A stretch of DNA of 64,000 nucleotides, taken from Scolanthus callimorphus (taxonomy: Eukaryota > Cnidaria > Anthozoa > Actiniaria > Edwardsiidae). Under the pieces are notes generated by a model. The model worked only from the letters and a program-made list of their open reading frames with translations, had not been told where the DNA came from and ran no database searches. Below, in pieces: positions 21,964 to 33,925 of the stretch (position 1 is the first letter of the stretch; each line of letters begins with the position of its first letter). The position numbers and the translations under genes were made by a program. The stretch lies in contig JAWWUD010000055.1 of NCBI GenBank assembly GCA_033964015.1, positions 260,501-324,500 on the forward strand, written 5' to 3'.

Positions 21964-22692
21964 AGCTCATTCGTACTACAGTACAGTATAATATGACTTT
22001 GCACCAATGTCAGGTTTATTTACGTGGTAAATAGTCAATGGAAAACAACAGAAAACTGCCGGTCATTTAGAAACAGGGATTTGGTATTTTGTTTTGCAAA
22101 ACCAAACACCACTGAAATGCGCTGTATTCGATGGCTACTATCTTTTTAGACGTCGATAAAACCGCTGTGAAAATGATCTCATACCAGTGAATAACATGCT
22201 TTGAAAGCTGAGTTACCTTTCAAGAATAGAGCAAAAGATAATATAGGATTATTCAAAGCTTCAGGAGGCTAGATTCCGCTAAGAAATAGCATGAAAAAAG
22301 CGCGACGAGGGAGATATCGCCTTTTTGAGTGCTATTTTCGGCGGAATCTACCGACTGAACGCTTTGAATAGACTTGAATCCTATGATACCTCGTCCTCAT
22401 TTCCACAAAAAGGAGATATCATAGGATTCTCTTTAAATTTCCACGAACACAGCGCTTCACTCCTGTTGAGTATTGTGAAAGAGCGAGTAAAACACGCTTC
22501 GTTCTTTGTTCCAATGGCTAATCTACTTGCAAAACAAACGGGTATCCTGTGGCATGTTGCCGCCAACCAAAAATCTATCCCCTCACGTTCTATATTATTC
22601 GTACTGCGCATGCGCGAGAATCACAGAGTTATATTGGTGAGCTCGTGAATATGGTACATTTGCAAACTGTGGTACAAAATTAGAGTACCTGC

Positions 22693-22835
22693 TGTGATTT
22701 GACAAAAATTCCCCTCCCCTCCCCATTGGTGTCCGTTTTTTTGCAACCCTTCCAAATCTATTAGGGGTGATCCATGGAATATACCATATGTCAATTTTGG
22801 TCAGTTGCACACTTAAATTGACATGTCAAATTTAA
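22693..22835. repeat. Solo copy of the 147-bp repeat
   Basis: Shares TGACAAAAATTCCCCTCCCC, a TTTTTTGCAACCCTTCC-type block and GTTGCACACTTAAATTGACA with the units at 25256-25620. Another partial copy lies at 21590-21660. Confidence 0.75.
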
Positions 22836-22981
22836 GGTGACTCCACGAAAAGTCCAAGCGCATTTTCTGTAAATAGAAATTCGGTCATAACTTTTATGAT
22901 ATTCCTGTGACAAATATCAAACTTGGAGGACAGTAGCAGGCATCTTTTAGCAATACCTTAACATACTTCGATCTTTATTTG

Positions 22982-24411
22982 CGTTAATACTTTTAATAAT
23001 ATCCCAGCTACAGTGGACCCCCTTGTTCCACTCTTAAAAAAAAATTTGCTATCGCTTTTGCACGAAATTTCAAAATTGATGTTCAATTTAATTACCCCAT
23101 GTAATTAGAAACTCTTGGTTTTATAGGAGCAATAATTTGATGACTTAAACTTTCTTTCTACTCATGCTTAACATTAAAAGTCCTATTATAGCATCACCAA
23201 AAAACACTGAAGCTTTATGAAATTTTGTGGAGAAGACATTTTATTGCTCTATGCCTTCAAATGCTAAGCTGATCATCCAATGCTGATCATCCAATGATAA
23301 CTGCGTTGTGGATCACTCTACGTTTTATAGACGATGAAGAATATTTTAAAATTGGCCAGGAAATAATGGACTATTACCTCTGTTGAAAAGATCCAATATT
23401 ATAGCTTTACCATCCGTATTTGCGTTCTACCGCATTCAGGCCCGTAGCTTTAGGTGTTATCTTGTCCCAGTTCTAATATTTCGGTGGAAAAACATTTATA
23501 AGTAGAGAAATAATATATCTTGGATGCAGAGTTCTACACACTCGAATCTTTGCAAGTCGTCTAGCGTTCTTTGTTTATGAATCGAAATGAGCGGGTCGGA
23601 ATTCCCACCCCTTTAAAGAAGGGTACAAATGCTGTGCCTCTGAGGACTAAAGGGGGAGGGTTTGAAAACCAATTTTCGTTTGTCAGCCTTCACTAGAGCA
23701 GACAAATTTCTTTTCATACCCTCCCCCTTGAGTCCTCAGAGGCACAGCATTTGTACCCTCCTTAAACAGGGTGCAAGTTCCGACCCGCTCTTTCCGATTC
23801 ATAAACAAAGAACGCCAGACGGCTTGCAAAGATTTGAGCGTGTAGTACTTTGCGCCAAAATATATTATTTCTCTACTTATAAATGTTTTTTCGCCGAACT
23901 ATTAGAGCTGGGCCAAGTTAACACCTAACGCTACAGGCCTGAATCATTGTAGAAAGCAAAGACCCATTCTAAAGCTATAATATTTGCTCTTCACAACAAA
24001 GGTAATCGTTCGTTCATTCTTGACGAATTAATAATATTCACCAGCATCTATAAATCATAGAGTGATCCACAACGCAATTATCAAGGGACGATCAGCTTAG
24101 CATTTGAAGACATAAAGTAATAACATGTCTTCTCTGCAAAACTTCAGAAAGCTTCAGTGTTTTTTGGTGATGCTATAGGACTTTTAATGTTAAGCATGAG
24201 TTAAAAGAAAACAGTCATCAATTTGTTGCTCTTATAAAATCTCAATTTTGGTTCCGAGGAATTGGCATAGATCTTCTAATTACAAGGGGCAATTAAATTG
24301 AACATCAATTTTGAAATTTCGTGCAAAAGTGATAGCAATTTTTTTTCAGAGATGTCTAAAGTTGAACAAGGGGGTCCACTGTAGCTGGGATATTATTTAA
24401 AGTATTAATGC
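22982..24411. mobile_element. Long inverted repeat, about 700-bp arms
   Basis: The left arm starts with TAATAATATCCCAGCTACAG and GGACCCCCTTGTTC; the right arm ends with the complement. Both contain CATCACCAAAAAACACTGAA and, next to the axis near 23697, CTGTGCCTCTGAGGACT. The arms differ by scattered substitutions and indels. Beyond the left end, at about 22850, is a block (GAAATTCGGTCATAACTTTT) that recurs at 56230 beside a related degenerate element. No coding frame is conserved between the arms. Confidence 0.88.
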
Positions 24412-24764
24412 AAATTAATGCTCATCGGGAACCGATTTTACCCCTAAAAGTTACCTACAATGGCGTCGCTTAGTTGATTTGACACCTAAAAGGTACCAAA
24501 AAGACGTATTTTCCCTCGTATAATTTTCTCTCGCATTTTTTACGAGGGAAAATACGTCTGAAATTCAGGCTACCAACAAGCGTGATTTGCTAGAACGGAC
24601 CTCTAACAGGTACCTTTCTGGAAGAAAATGCAAGTTTTCGAATTTTACCCCCTAAAAGGTACCAGACGCCTGATTTAAAACCCTAAAAGGTATGACGAGC
24701 ACCCCCGTACCCTGAACAATGGAGTTTCGGTTCCTTCTTGCATGGATGAATACGTAATATACTA
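24412..24764. other. AT-rich spacer with short inverted words
   Basis: GACGTATTTTCCCTCGTA and TACGAGGGAAAATACGTC (24504-24560) form a hairpin. TAAAAGGTACC-type words recur three to four times nearby. Probably an unnamed MITE. Confidence 0.5.
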
Positions 24765-25240
24765 GTTGTAGCTCTCACTAAAAGTGCCAACAAGCAATTT
24801 ATAAATGAATCATGTTTGCCCTTTAATACTCACTGCTGCCTTAATTTCATTTGGCCGACTATTTTATATTCATTGATCCGCAAACCGTTAGCATCACGCG
24901 GACTATAAAGTGACTATAGGTCACTTTAGGGACAAATTGTTGCATTTCCATGAGCATATGAACATCACTGTGATAGCAATGATTGTGTAATAATAACAGC
25001 ACGAGAAATATTTACAAACACAGCATCGCGGCGTTGGCTACACGGACGCACTTCAGAAGTGGACCAGGGGTCAAATAGTAGATTTCTCTTCTGATACTGA
25101 TAGTGCTCAAGTATTTGGTTACCACTTGAAAATCCTGGCACTTTTATTGGCTAGTGGTTACACCACTCTGAACTCAAGAATTTTTCTCCTCGCACGGCTC
25201 TATAATGCTGCAGCCTCGCCTCTTGGCTCGCCTGCATGTT
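24765..25240. repeat. Dispersed repeat, copy 1
   Basis: Shares ACTAGTTGTAGCTCTC, AGCATCGCGGCGTTGGCTAC, GTAGATTTCTCTTCTGATAC and CGCACGGCTCTATAATGCTG with 36709-37142 in the same orientation and order, with local gaps. It contains the TATTGGCTAGTGG CCAAT-like block. Confidence 0.88.
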
Positions 25241-25255
25241 GGCAATTATAATTTG

Positions 25256-25620
25256 ACAAAATTCCCCTGGCCTCCCCCCTTGGGGTCCGATTTATTGGCA
25301 CCCCTTCTGGATCTGTTAAGGGTGTTCCATGGAGGACATGTGCCAAATTTCATCAGTTGCACACTTAAATTGACACATCACATTGAATATATTATGAAAA
25401 TTTGACACAATTCCCCTCACCTCCCCCCTTGGTGTCCGATTTTTTGGCACCCCTTCTGAATCGATTAGGGGTGATCCATAGAACATGCATACAATTTTGG
25501 CCAGTTGCACGCTTAAATTGACACGTCAAATTGAATATTATTTTGATAACTTGACAAAATTCCCCTCTCCTCCCCCCTCAATTTAAAAAAAGTCTTTCTG
25601 GAATTCTTCAAAACTTATTA
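25256..25620. repeat. 147-bp tandem repeat, about 2.5 copies
   Basis: Units start near 25256, 25402 and 25550 with TGACAAAATTCCCCT; each holds GTTGCACACTTAAATTGACA. Related solo copies lie at 21590 and 22693. Confidence 0.85.
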
Positions 25621-26407
25621 GGGAACACGTAGATGTATTCAATACATGAATTCATTCATATTTTGGCTAAAAAAAGTAGCAAAGCATTTTGGTGACAAAA
25701 CTGCCTCTCCCCACCCCTACACAGTGCAAATCGTGTGGCACCCCTTCTAGTTCTGTTGGGGATGATCCAAGGAATATTCATGCCAAATTTGGTGCCTTAA
25801 CGCGAAAATGAACAAAATGACCCGTTTTTGTCGCTAAGGAAGGCCCATACGCAACCGGGAACCTTTGCGCTTTGTTTTCAATTGGGTCTATTGTTATTCA
25901 ACAGCTGTGATTGGCTGATACAGAAAGTCCCAAGGGGTTCCTATTGTTCTTCGCATTTCAAAAGTTGCATAGAGTTGCAAATTTGCACAGAGTTTTCAAC
26001 TGCGTTTTATTCTCTGTGAGCCTGCAATGCGACTTGGGTGCTTGTGGGCCTTTAAGTCAATACTGACAAAGATATAGCAATTCAAAAACTCCAAAATGTA
26101 AGTAAGAAACGTACGGTGCGGACATTTCTGTCAATTTTGTCCGGCGCCATACGTTTCTAGTTTTGAGTTTTGAAATTGTTGTATCTTGGTCAATATTGAT
26201 TTGATTAACACCAAATTTTCGGATTTTACACAAATCGATGTGCTCTTTCTTACTAAGTGGGTCTTGTTTTGACTATCGTGATAGAGCGGATTTCAGATGA
26301 CTGTCATGAGTAACTCGCAGTCACTTTGTAATTACTCCTATAGGTTTTATTCAGAATTATTTATTCAGCACAACCAACAGAGAACTTTGGAACTTTTTTT
26401 GGCTGTC
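25621..26407. other. Intron sequence with weak repeat traces
   Basis: A GATTGGCT CCAAT box at 25909 and paired words near 26100-26165 (CGTACGGTGCGG and CCGGCGCCATACG). GATAGAGCGGATTTCAGATG at about 26279 is a solo end of the MITE family seen at 13464. No gene. Confidence 0.5.
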
Positions 26408-26411
26408 TTAA

Positions 26412-27121
26412 GGTATGAGCATACCTTTGCACGAGGGATGTCACTTTTTCGCGAAAAAAAAAATCACTGTCGTGTCATTATTTACACTACAAGGGCCAAT
26501 TATATATCGTTTTAAAGCTTATGGAATGGCCTTACTTACTAAGTGGTATATTTCTTTGCAACGGTAATCTGATGGATCATTTTCGTCATTTTGTGCTTCA
26601 GAGGAAAAGTACCAATTTTTGCTTTTTAAGAGTTCCTGCCACTTCCAGTTAATGTTAAAAGCTCCAGATTTCTGCAAAATGTATTCCTTAGAGTGCGATC
26701 TGAAAAAAGGTGTGCGGGATTATTGATATTTTACATATTTGCGGAAATATCACGTAAAAAAGGTTGAAAACAGATATTTTTGGCAATGCTAACACAAAAA
26801 TTAGCATAAAATATGTTTTAAAAGGAAAATCAAAAATCCCGCACACCTTTTTTTAGATCGCCTTCTAAAGAATAGATTTTACTTATATTTGGAGCTGTGC
26901 AATTTAATTGGAAGAAGATGGAACTTTTTAAAGAAAGTCGGTCGTTTTTTCTTTAGAGCTAACAAAATATATGTTCATGTACAATATAATGAAAACAAAA
27001 GTATTCATCAGATAGACCAATCTTTTAGCTTTAAAATGATATATGAACGACGTTTGTGGTGTAAATTGTGACGCGATACGAATTTTTTCCCCGCGAGTCC
27101 CCTCAAAGGTATACTCATACC
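26412..27121. mobile_element. TTAA-flanked MITE GGTATGAGCATACCTTTG
   Basis: Ends GGTATGAGCATACCTTTG and CAAAGGTATACTCATACC (17 of 18 match) with TTAA on both sides (26408-26411, 27122-27125). piggyBac-type by target site. A second MITE is nested inside. Confidence 0.85.
26695..26861. mobile_element. Nested MITE GCGATCTGAAAAAAGGTGTG
   Basis: GCGATCTGAAAAAAGGTGTG then CGGGATT at the left; AATCCCGCACACC then TTTTTTTAGATCGC at the right. Interior AT-rich. Confidence 0.8.
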
Positions 27122-28009
27122 TTAAAACACGTAAATTGAGCAGGCATTCGGATTGGCCTTTGCAAATGTCGTGAACTTCAATCCAACAGAAATCGAGCAA
27201 AATTGGTCGATAGGTTTTTGAATTGCATACACGAAGTCTATTAAAATAATGCTAAAACTGGTGCAAAATGCGACAGCTAGAACCGGAGAAGTAAGGCATA
27301 TTACAGTACAACTTATTTTTTGGAGAGCTGCCCTAAAAAATAGGTAAAAACGCAATTAAGATCTGCAGTCCGGACTTCCTGTGCTAGGATCACGTGTCAC
27401 ACACGCTGTGTCCCTGGGGAGTTGAATATATGAATATCACGACGAAGAGAACTCATTAAGTCCGAACTTTGGCGCGAAAATATTTTCCTTTCAACCTCTG
27501 GCAAAATAAATGGCGTAGTGCTAAAGATCATGATGTCTGCTACTTGTGTGCCGTATTTTATGGAATTTCAGGCAAGTGGAAATTAGGTGCCAGTGGCAAT
27601 TTAAGGACGTCTAGTATAAACTCGGAACTGCATTTAGGATGACTGTAGACTAGGTAAGCATATATAGTTATCCTGGAAAAGTGAATTCTGAAGTGTTGCG
27701 TTTTGTCATAACCTGCACAATTTGTGGTAAGGCTGTCTTGATTTTAGTCATCTCGTCTTTATACTAGACGGCTAAGCTGTCCAACAAGATAAGGTCGTCT
27801 ATAAGGGCTTCTGTTGTATGCCCTTAATTTAAGAAGACTAAACCATCCGACAGTTAAGGTGTGTTCCATATTTCTCAAATTTATACTAGACAGCTAAGCC
27901 GTCTGAGGTGGGCTAAGGCCGTCTAGACGACTTAGCCGTATCTATTATAAATACAGACATTGATGTGATTATTTCCCATTGTTATACTTAACAAATGTGT
28001 TTTTTTTAG

Positions 28010-28176
28010 CTTCAGAATGGAAAGAGGAAAGAGATTTTCAAGAGAGCTGAAAAGTATGTGAAAGAATACAGACAGAAAGAACTTGATGAGTTGCGACTGA
28101 AGAAGATGGCAAAGAAACATGACAACTTCTATGTTCCACCAGAAGCCAGACTGGTATTTGTTATCAGAATACGAGG
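28010..28176 (+). CDS. RPL7 exon encoding the basic helix and start of the L30 fold
   Basis: The frame opens with [20 protein letters not shown], continues with a charged helix ([17 protein letters not shown]) and ends in [17 protein letters not shown]. FYVPxEPKLxFVIRIRG is the signature at the start of the L30-like domain of RPL7. It begins in phase 0, matching the previous exon. It ends after GG of a glycine codon that the next exon completes. Acceptor TTTTTTTAG, donor GTAGGT. All residues I would expect for a functional protein are present. Confidence 0.97.
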
Positions 28177-28415
28177 GTAGGTACAAAGTGAATATTTTTC
28201 TTACTAATGAAAAATACTTAATTTTGCATAGCCCTTTTAAGAAGGTAATAGACAAGTCTTGGCCTCCCACTGCCTCATTAGTTTTCCTAAAGGCAATTTT
28301 CTCAATTAAAGATTCTCACTGTCAGTTGCATCCTGGGTAATCAGGACAAGATGGTGGATATAATGGTACAGGAAAGGCAAGTCTGAAATCCTCACTAGAA
28401 TACTCACTTTTCAAA

Positions 28416-28570
28416 GTTATCGCAAGAGTGTAAGTGCTATCAATTTCAAGTAAATAAAAGATAAAAAGTTGAAGATAAACTCTATTATGCTAGTTATCGC
28501 AAGAGTGTAAGTGCTATCAATTTCAAGTAAATAAAAGATAAAAAGATGAAGATAAACTTTATTATGCTAC
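28416..28570. repeat. 77-bp tandem duplication
   Basis: Two nearly identical copies beginning GTTATCGCAAGAGTGTAAGT (28416 and 28493). Confidence 0.93.
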
Positions 28571-28648
28571 CCTGGGCATCTCACCATCTCACCTCATCTT
28601 GTTTCCAAATGCGTGCTCTAATTATTGCTCCAACCTAAATTCATGTTG

Positions 28649-28848
28649 GCACGTGCTTAGAGAGCCTTTGTCTCTGACACGTGCTTAGAGAGCCATTGCC
28701 TCTGACACATGCTTAGAGAGCCTTTGCCTCTGACACGTGCTTAGAGAGCCTTTGCCTCTTACACGTGCTTAGAGAGACTTTACCTCTGACACGTGCTTAG
28801 AGCGCCTTTGCCTCTGACACGTGCTTAGAGAGCCTTTGCCTCAGAGGA
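28649..28848. repeat. 28-bp minisatellite, seven copies
   Basis: CACGTGCTTAGAGAGCCTTT, then GCCTCTGA; exact 28-bp spacing with a few substitutions. Each unit carries a CACGTG E-box core. Confidence 0.95.
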
Positions 28849-29010
28849 TTCAAAATATTTCGCTACGGTTCTATCAACAGTTCTGTCGTGTAGAAAGCCC
28901 CGAAAAAAGACGAAGCGATGTTATTCGCGAACGAAGGTCTTCACTGTACGGCGCAGGCATGATTCGTCTCTGAAACTGTATTTTGTGTACAGCAATAAAG
29001 CAATTTGCAC

Positions 29011-29611
29011 GCGGTTTCAGATACCCTGGTCCCAGGGTGAAGTTTCCGTGTTTTCGAGCCAAGTTCAGTCGGATTTTGGTTATTTTAGTGGTAGTTCGTT
29101 TTGCTCCAGACCCCGTCCACACTACACCGTTTTCAAATGAAAACGGATAATTTTTGCTCCGGATACGGCTGGCGTCCACACTACAACGCCGGTGAAAACA
29201 ATACGAAAACGATAAGTGTGGACGAAAAGGGAGCAAAAAGTACCCGTTTTCGTTTGAAAACGGTGTAGTGTGGACAGGGTCTCAGTGATTCTAGTCTTGC
29301 GAAATCGTATTATTCAAGGGGAGACGATTGACACGATCTCGTTCAGGAAGAAATCCTGCTGCCAATGAGAAAGCGCTAAAATTAATCATCCAATGATAGG
29401 AGACCCCGAAGCTCCGCCTTTGGGACTGACGTTTTTGATTGATAGAACTGAGAATCCTAGTGAGTGTCCCCAGGGTGAAGTTTCAGAAAGAAACAGAGCA
29501 AGACTAGAATCACTGAGGCAAAACGAACTAGCACTAAAATAACCAAAATACGACTGAACTTGGCTCGAAAACGTGGAAACCTCACCCTGGGACCTGGATA
29601 CGCGCTGAAAT
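29011..29611. mobile_element. Inverted repeat with a MITE in the left arm
   Basis: The left arm (29011-29310, including the MITE) holds CCCAGGGTGAAGTTTCC, CGAGCCAAGTTCAGTCG and TCAGTGATTCTAGTCTTGC. The right arm (29465-29611) is the complement in one piece. Arm length without the insertion is about 125-150 bp. Confidence 0.88.
29109..29281. mobile_element. Complete GACCCCGTCCACACTACACC MITE
   Basis: Ends GACCCCGTCCACACTACACC and GGTGTAGTGTGGACAGGGTC. The interior has mirrored CGTTTTCAAATGAAAACGG and AAAACGATAAGTGTGG blocks. The uninterrupted site is read from the right arm of the enclosing palindrome (about 29505-29525). Confidence 0.9.
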
Positions 29612-31040
29612 GTAAGGGGATAGTATATAAACACAAACAATGTTGTGTGTGAATTTATATTTCTGTAACTACGACGAGAAAACTGAGTTAAATTAAACAC
29701 TAAACGAGTTTTCAAAAGTTTTTTGTTCTACCCGGCTGCTATTGTTATATTTATCGTTATTCTTTCTTTACCCAGAGCGCCTTTCGGTCTTCTCTTTGGT
29801 CTTTTCTCTTGGGCACCGACAACGTTTCTTGAAAAGGCTATATATCCTTTGGTGTGTAGCAGAAAAACAAAGAAAGGGTACTCGGGAATGCCACGTGATC
29901 TGAAATGAGAAAACATTACCAGGGTTCGTACGCATCCTGGAAATCCTGGAATATCCGGAATTTTCGTTTCCTTCATAGAAAGCCCTTGAAAGTCCTGGAA
30001 TTTTAATGAAAATCATGGAAAAGCCCTGGAAAAATCTTTCAACTCAAACGTGGTTGAATAAGTCAGCTTGGTGAATTTTTAGTCCAGTCATGATCCATCA
30101 CTAATTGCAACAGACAGTTTTCCAACGATTGTAGGGTCAAAAAGTCAACCTAGCAAACATGCTAAAAGTTCTAAAATATCTCAAAATTCGAGTTTGAAAA
30201 GACGACACAATTTTGTTTTGTTGGCGTCCATCTTGCCCTTTGTTATTAATGAGTTTTGCCGCACTTAACCCTTTCAGTCCTATAGCATTTTCCCCTAATA
30301 TCCTTCTTTATGAGGGCAAAAAGACACACCCCTGCCCATTTTTGCATATCAGTGCCAAGTTCCTGGGTTTCCTGTTTTTATTGAGAGGGTGGTTGGGGCT
30401 GTTTGTAGAGCTTTACCGCTGACCCAGAAGTAGGTTAGACATCATAAAACATCCAAAAATACAACTGAAATTCCACTTAGAAGAGGCCAAAGGACATTAA
30501 ATCTATTATGGACAATGCGTTTGTGCTGTGCTTCAAGTAAGAAGTATGGCTGAGGGTTTCATTCACTGTTCTTGTGAGAGCTGTGGAAAAATTTCGATGA
30601 AAGAAACCCTGGCTACTCTAGTGCAATCTTTTTGCTCAGCACAGAGTTCATATGAATCTGTGTTTTAGACAAAAAGCAAGCAACTGAGGGTGTTTTTGCT
30701 TTTAATTGTTGCAGGGCAACAATACAAATCTTTTGTCTAATCTGTCAATAGGGGGATTTCGTGTTTACAGTTTGGGCTCATTTGCATAAGCAGGGTCTAG
30801 ATTCAGAATGTTTGAAGGAGCTCGAAAATAATCAGCACTGAATATGAATAGCGGACAGCAAATGAAAGCTACTCTGAAAAAGAAATCACTTTTGATACCT
30901 GTAATTTTTTTTAAAGCATTGATAAAATATTTTGGTGTGCCATTTTCATGAGCTAACGCTGTCGAACTGCTGCAGCATGACTCCCGAGTAACATATTGTT
31001 TTGATCCTTAAAGGTGTGTCTGCGTTTTTTAAATTTTGTT

Positions 31041-31135
31041 TAGTTCAAAAGTTATGAAACTTTTAAATTTTTAGAGCGTGAACATTCTATAAAATTTGAC
31101 CTTTCAAATTTAAAAGTTCCATAACTTTTGAACAA
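31041..31135. repeat. AT-rich hairpin
   Basis: TTCAAAAGTTATGAAACTTT, then TAAATTT, pairs with AAATTTAAAAGTTCC, then ATAACTTTTGAA. Confidence 0.8.
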
Positions 31136-31630
31136 AGCAAAGATTTTTTAAACGCTGATTTAAAAAAGCGTATTTTTTTTTCACTTCAAATTTTTTGACG
31201 ACTCCGATTGATCAATGTAAAGTTTGTCCCCAACGTTTCATATCAATTCTCAAACTACGTCATAGTTTTGAATTTCAATTGGCTCATCCAATTGGTCCAT
31301 TTGAACTGGCGCGAACGGTTCTCCGGAAATAGAAACCGATTGGTGATTGGTCAAACTGGGGAAAGGCATGTGATCCAAAAACAAGCAGCCGTGTGTAGGG
31401 AGGGAAGCGTTACGTGACATTGATGACATTGTTTTTTTACATTGATGCTTCCATGGCAACGTAATGGCGACCCAACATTTGCAAAATTCACCCAGACAAA
31501 GAAAAATTTCTGCAATACCCTCTTAACGCCAAAGACATTAGGCTATAAGCATTACTTGGACAAAGTTTGAAGGAAAAGTATAACGCGGTAATTTTTTTTC
31601 GTCCAAAAATTAAACTTTTCTCTTGTATTA

Positions 31631-32332
31631 GGCCTAGGGCAAACGTCGAATCTCACTCGCATCGAATCTATTTAATAATTGCTTCGAGGGAGATTCGACG
31701 TCAAATTCATTGTACAATACACGCTTCATTCGATCCCGAGAATAATTACAAGCACGCTTTCCTGCACTTTTCTCACTTTTCGTCCAACAAGTGCGCATAA
31801 AGGAATGCGTGAGGCAGTTTCTTCTATAAAAGAATGCATTTCCCCGTGCATGCGGCATGTCCAGTTGAGCGTGCATTTTGAATTTGACCCGTTGACACAA
31901 CCAAACCAAAACAATGTGATTGAAAAATTATACTTCTATCTATTATACTGGTCTGAGCAGCCTGTTCATCAGCGCGACTTTCATTAGGTCCGGGTGCTCT
32001 TTTTTAGAGCAACGCAATATCCAACTTTCTCACGTGCTTTCAGTTCCATCCGTGTGTTCTCGTCATTTTCGAATACACCGCATTTATTTGCAAACCTGTA
32101 TTTCGCGAGTCAAACATTATTTAGCGAGCTCGAAACAGGAACAGGTTCAGAGAGATCCTTCTTTTGTAGGAATTTGCGACACTTTATCTTTATCTGCGCC
32201 ATTTTATCTTTTTGAAGGCAAGTTTTAGTCGAACTAATGTGCAGCAAACGTCGCATTATACATGTACCTATTTCAGGATAAATAGCTTCGACTGAATTAA
32301 ATACGAGTAAAATTCGACGTATGCCCTAGGCC
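31631..32332. mobile_element. PIF/Harbinger-type MITE
   Basis: Ends GGCCTAGGGCAAACGTCGAA and complement of GGCCTAGGGCATACGTCGAA (20 of 21 match) with TTA on both sides (31628-31630, 32333-32335). A 3-bp TTA/TAA duplication and GG-initial TIR fit the PIF/Harbinger superfamily. No transposase or Myb-like frame was seen. Confidence 0.85.
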
Positions 32333-32839
32333 TTAGTCTTGTTGCTTGATTACCAAACTATGCCTAAAAGCTCATAAAGATGAAATTTCAGAACCAATGC
32401 TTATTCCGATCACTGAAAACTTTTGAAGGTTTATTTTTGCTCACGCCAAACTTAAAAACAACTAGTCCTGCGTTTTAATTCCTAGTTGAAATAATCCGAC
32501 ATAGATTTTTTGTCCAAATCGCCTCAAACAGAGTTCAATCATTTCTTAACAACTGCATTGACAATTCACGGTGAATTCGCTGAGGGTGCTGGGAGAATTT
32601 TGCAACTCAATAGTTTTGGAGAGTCGCCATTACGTGGCCATGGAAGCATGAATGTAAACAAAACATCCAAAGCTTATTTACTTGTAAAGTGGCTTTCCGT
32701 TCTGTACATTTCCACATGAGATACAGACCATTGAAGTTCAAGGGGTGAGGACATGAAAAACTGCTATGAGTCTCCTTAAATAACCCATCGAAACAAAGGT
32801 AGCTGAAAGGTTAAAACTCTATTTGTCTTTCTGTTTCAG

Positions 32840-32977
32840 TATTAATGGGGTAAGCCCCAAGGTAAGGAAGATCCTTCAACTCCTACGACTGAGGCAGATC
32901 AATAATGGCGTATTCGTGCGTTTGAACAAAGCAACCTCCAACATGCTGAGGATCGTCCAACCGTATATTGCTTTTGG
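32840..32977 (+). CDS. RPL7 exon encoding the core of the L30 domain
   Basis: Its first base completes the glycine codon of the previous exon. It then encodes [40 protein letters not shown] and [27 protein letters not shown] is among the best conserved stretches of eukaryotic RPL7, and the NKAxxNMLRIVEPYIAxG segment follows exactly. It ends with GG of another split glycine codon. Donor GTAAGA. This exon fixes the strand, phase and identity of the gene. Confidence 0.98.
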
Positions 32978-33623
32978 GTAAGAAAATAATTTTACACCTT
33001 GTCAGTCACACGGGGAATAAGTGTAAGGGATGTAACAATGCTGCTAAACATAAACGAAGGTGTGGTTATAACTTTGCTATAGCAACTCGTATCACAAATA
33101 AAGTTTGGGGCAGAAAAGATAATATAGGAAGCCTCCTTAAATGAATTGTAGGACTGAGTCTCTAGGACTCAAAATTAGCTCTTTGGCTAAACATTTCAGG
33201 GACAGACGGTCACTTTGGTCGCACTGTTTTAAGTTAATTTTTATACTCGATCTCTGTGATTTTTTCAACTTCAAGTAGGTGGATCATTAGATATTCCTCC
33301 TGAATAAATGGATCTGTAAAAATATAAGCCGATTTGAAGAAACAGCATAAAGTCACCACGAAAAGGCCAAATACGATCATAGACAACACTAGTTCCTAAA
33401 TTATACCTTTTACCGTAAGGGGCACTGGCCTGTACAGTAGGGTGCCCAGTTCCGTGCCACTTCGGTTTTAAATTACTCTATCGTTTTAACTGGAAGCAGC
33501 GAGGTGGTACTCAATACCGTCACATGCGAGTTTTGCGACATATTTTTCTTTACTTATAACGTTTACATTTGGTTGGTTTGTACTTTTTGACTAATTTGGT
33601 GTAATATTTTAAAGCCGACTATG

Positions 33624-33724
33624 AGGACTTGACGGGATTTCAAAGTCCACGCAATAAGTTCCAGTCCGAGCCGAAGGCGAGCACTGGAACTAATTGCGTT
33701 GGCTTTGAAATCCCGTCAAGTCCG
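33624..33724. repeat. Hairpin MITE
   Basis: GGACTTGACGGGATTTCAAA, then GTCCACGCAATAAGTTCCA, pairs almost fully with the complement at 33683-33724, leaving an 18-nt loop (GTCCGAGCCGAAGGCGAG). Confidence 0.9.
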
Positions 33725-33925
33725 GAATTACTTCAAATACTCAATAATTATTCATGACCTAATTAGCCAACACAGAGGGAAAACGATCAATGTTAAAACA
33801 TCTCCATTCATATTTTTGTCATTTGAAATACTCAGATAATAGCCTGTGACATAATATTCAATCACCAACCCCTCTGTATCCTACCCAAACAGGATTTATC
33901 ATAATAGTCATATTTTTTTACTTGT

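Larger units (their letters stand above)
19757..28009 (+). other. RPL7 intron after the first recognised exon (8.25 kb)
   Basis: No other gene was found inside. 19945-20035 holds degenerate CTAACCCTAA-like repeats. 20060-21870 is largely unique AT-rich sequence. The rest contains a hairpin (21878-21963), a large inverted repeat (22982-24411), dispersed repeats (24765-25620), a TTAA MITE (26412-27121) and GACGGCTAAGCTGTC-type inverted words (27765-27935). The acceptor is a T-run followed by AG at 28008-28009. Confidence 0.85.
28177..32839 (+). other. RPL7 intron (4.66 kb)
   Basis: Contains a 77-bp duplication, a 28-bp minisatellite, a palindrome with a MITE in one arm, a terminal motif CAGGGTTCGTACGCATCC (29921) of a hAT-like kind followed by decayed CTGGAAATCCTGGAA repeats, a hairpin (31041-31135) and a Harbinger-type MITE. 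29640-31040 and 32340-32839 are otherwise unremarkable AT-rich sequence. Acceptor CTGTTTCAG. Confidence 0.85.
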
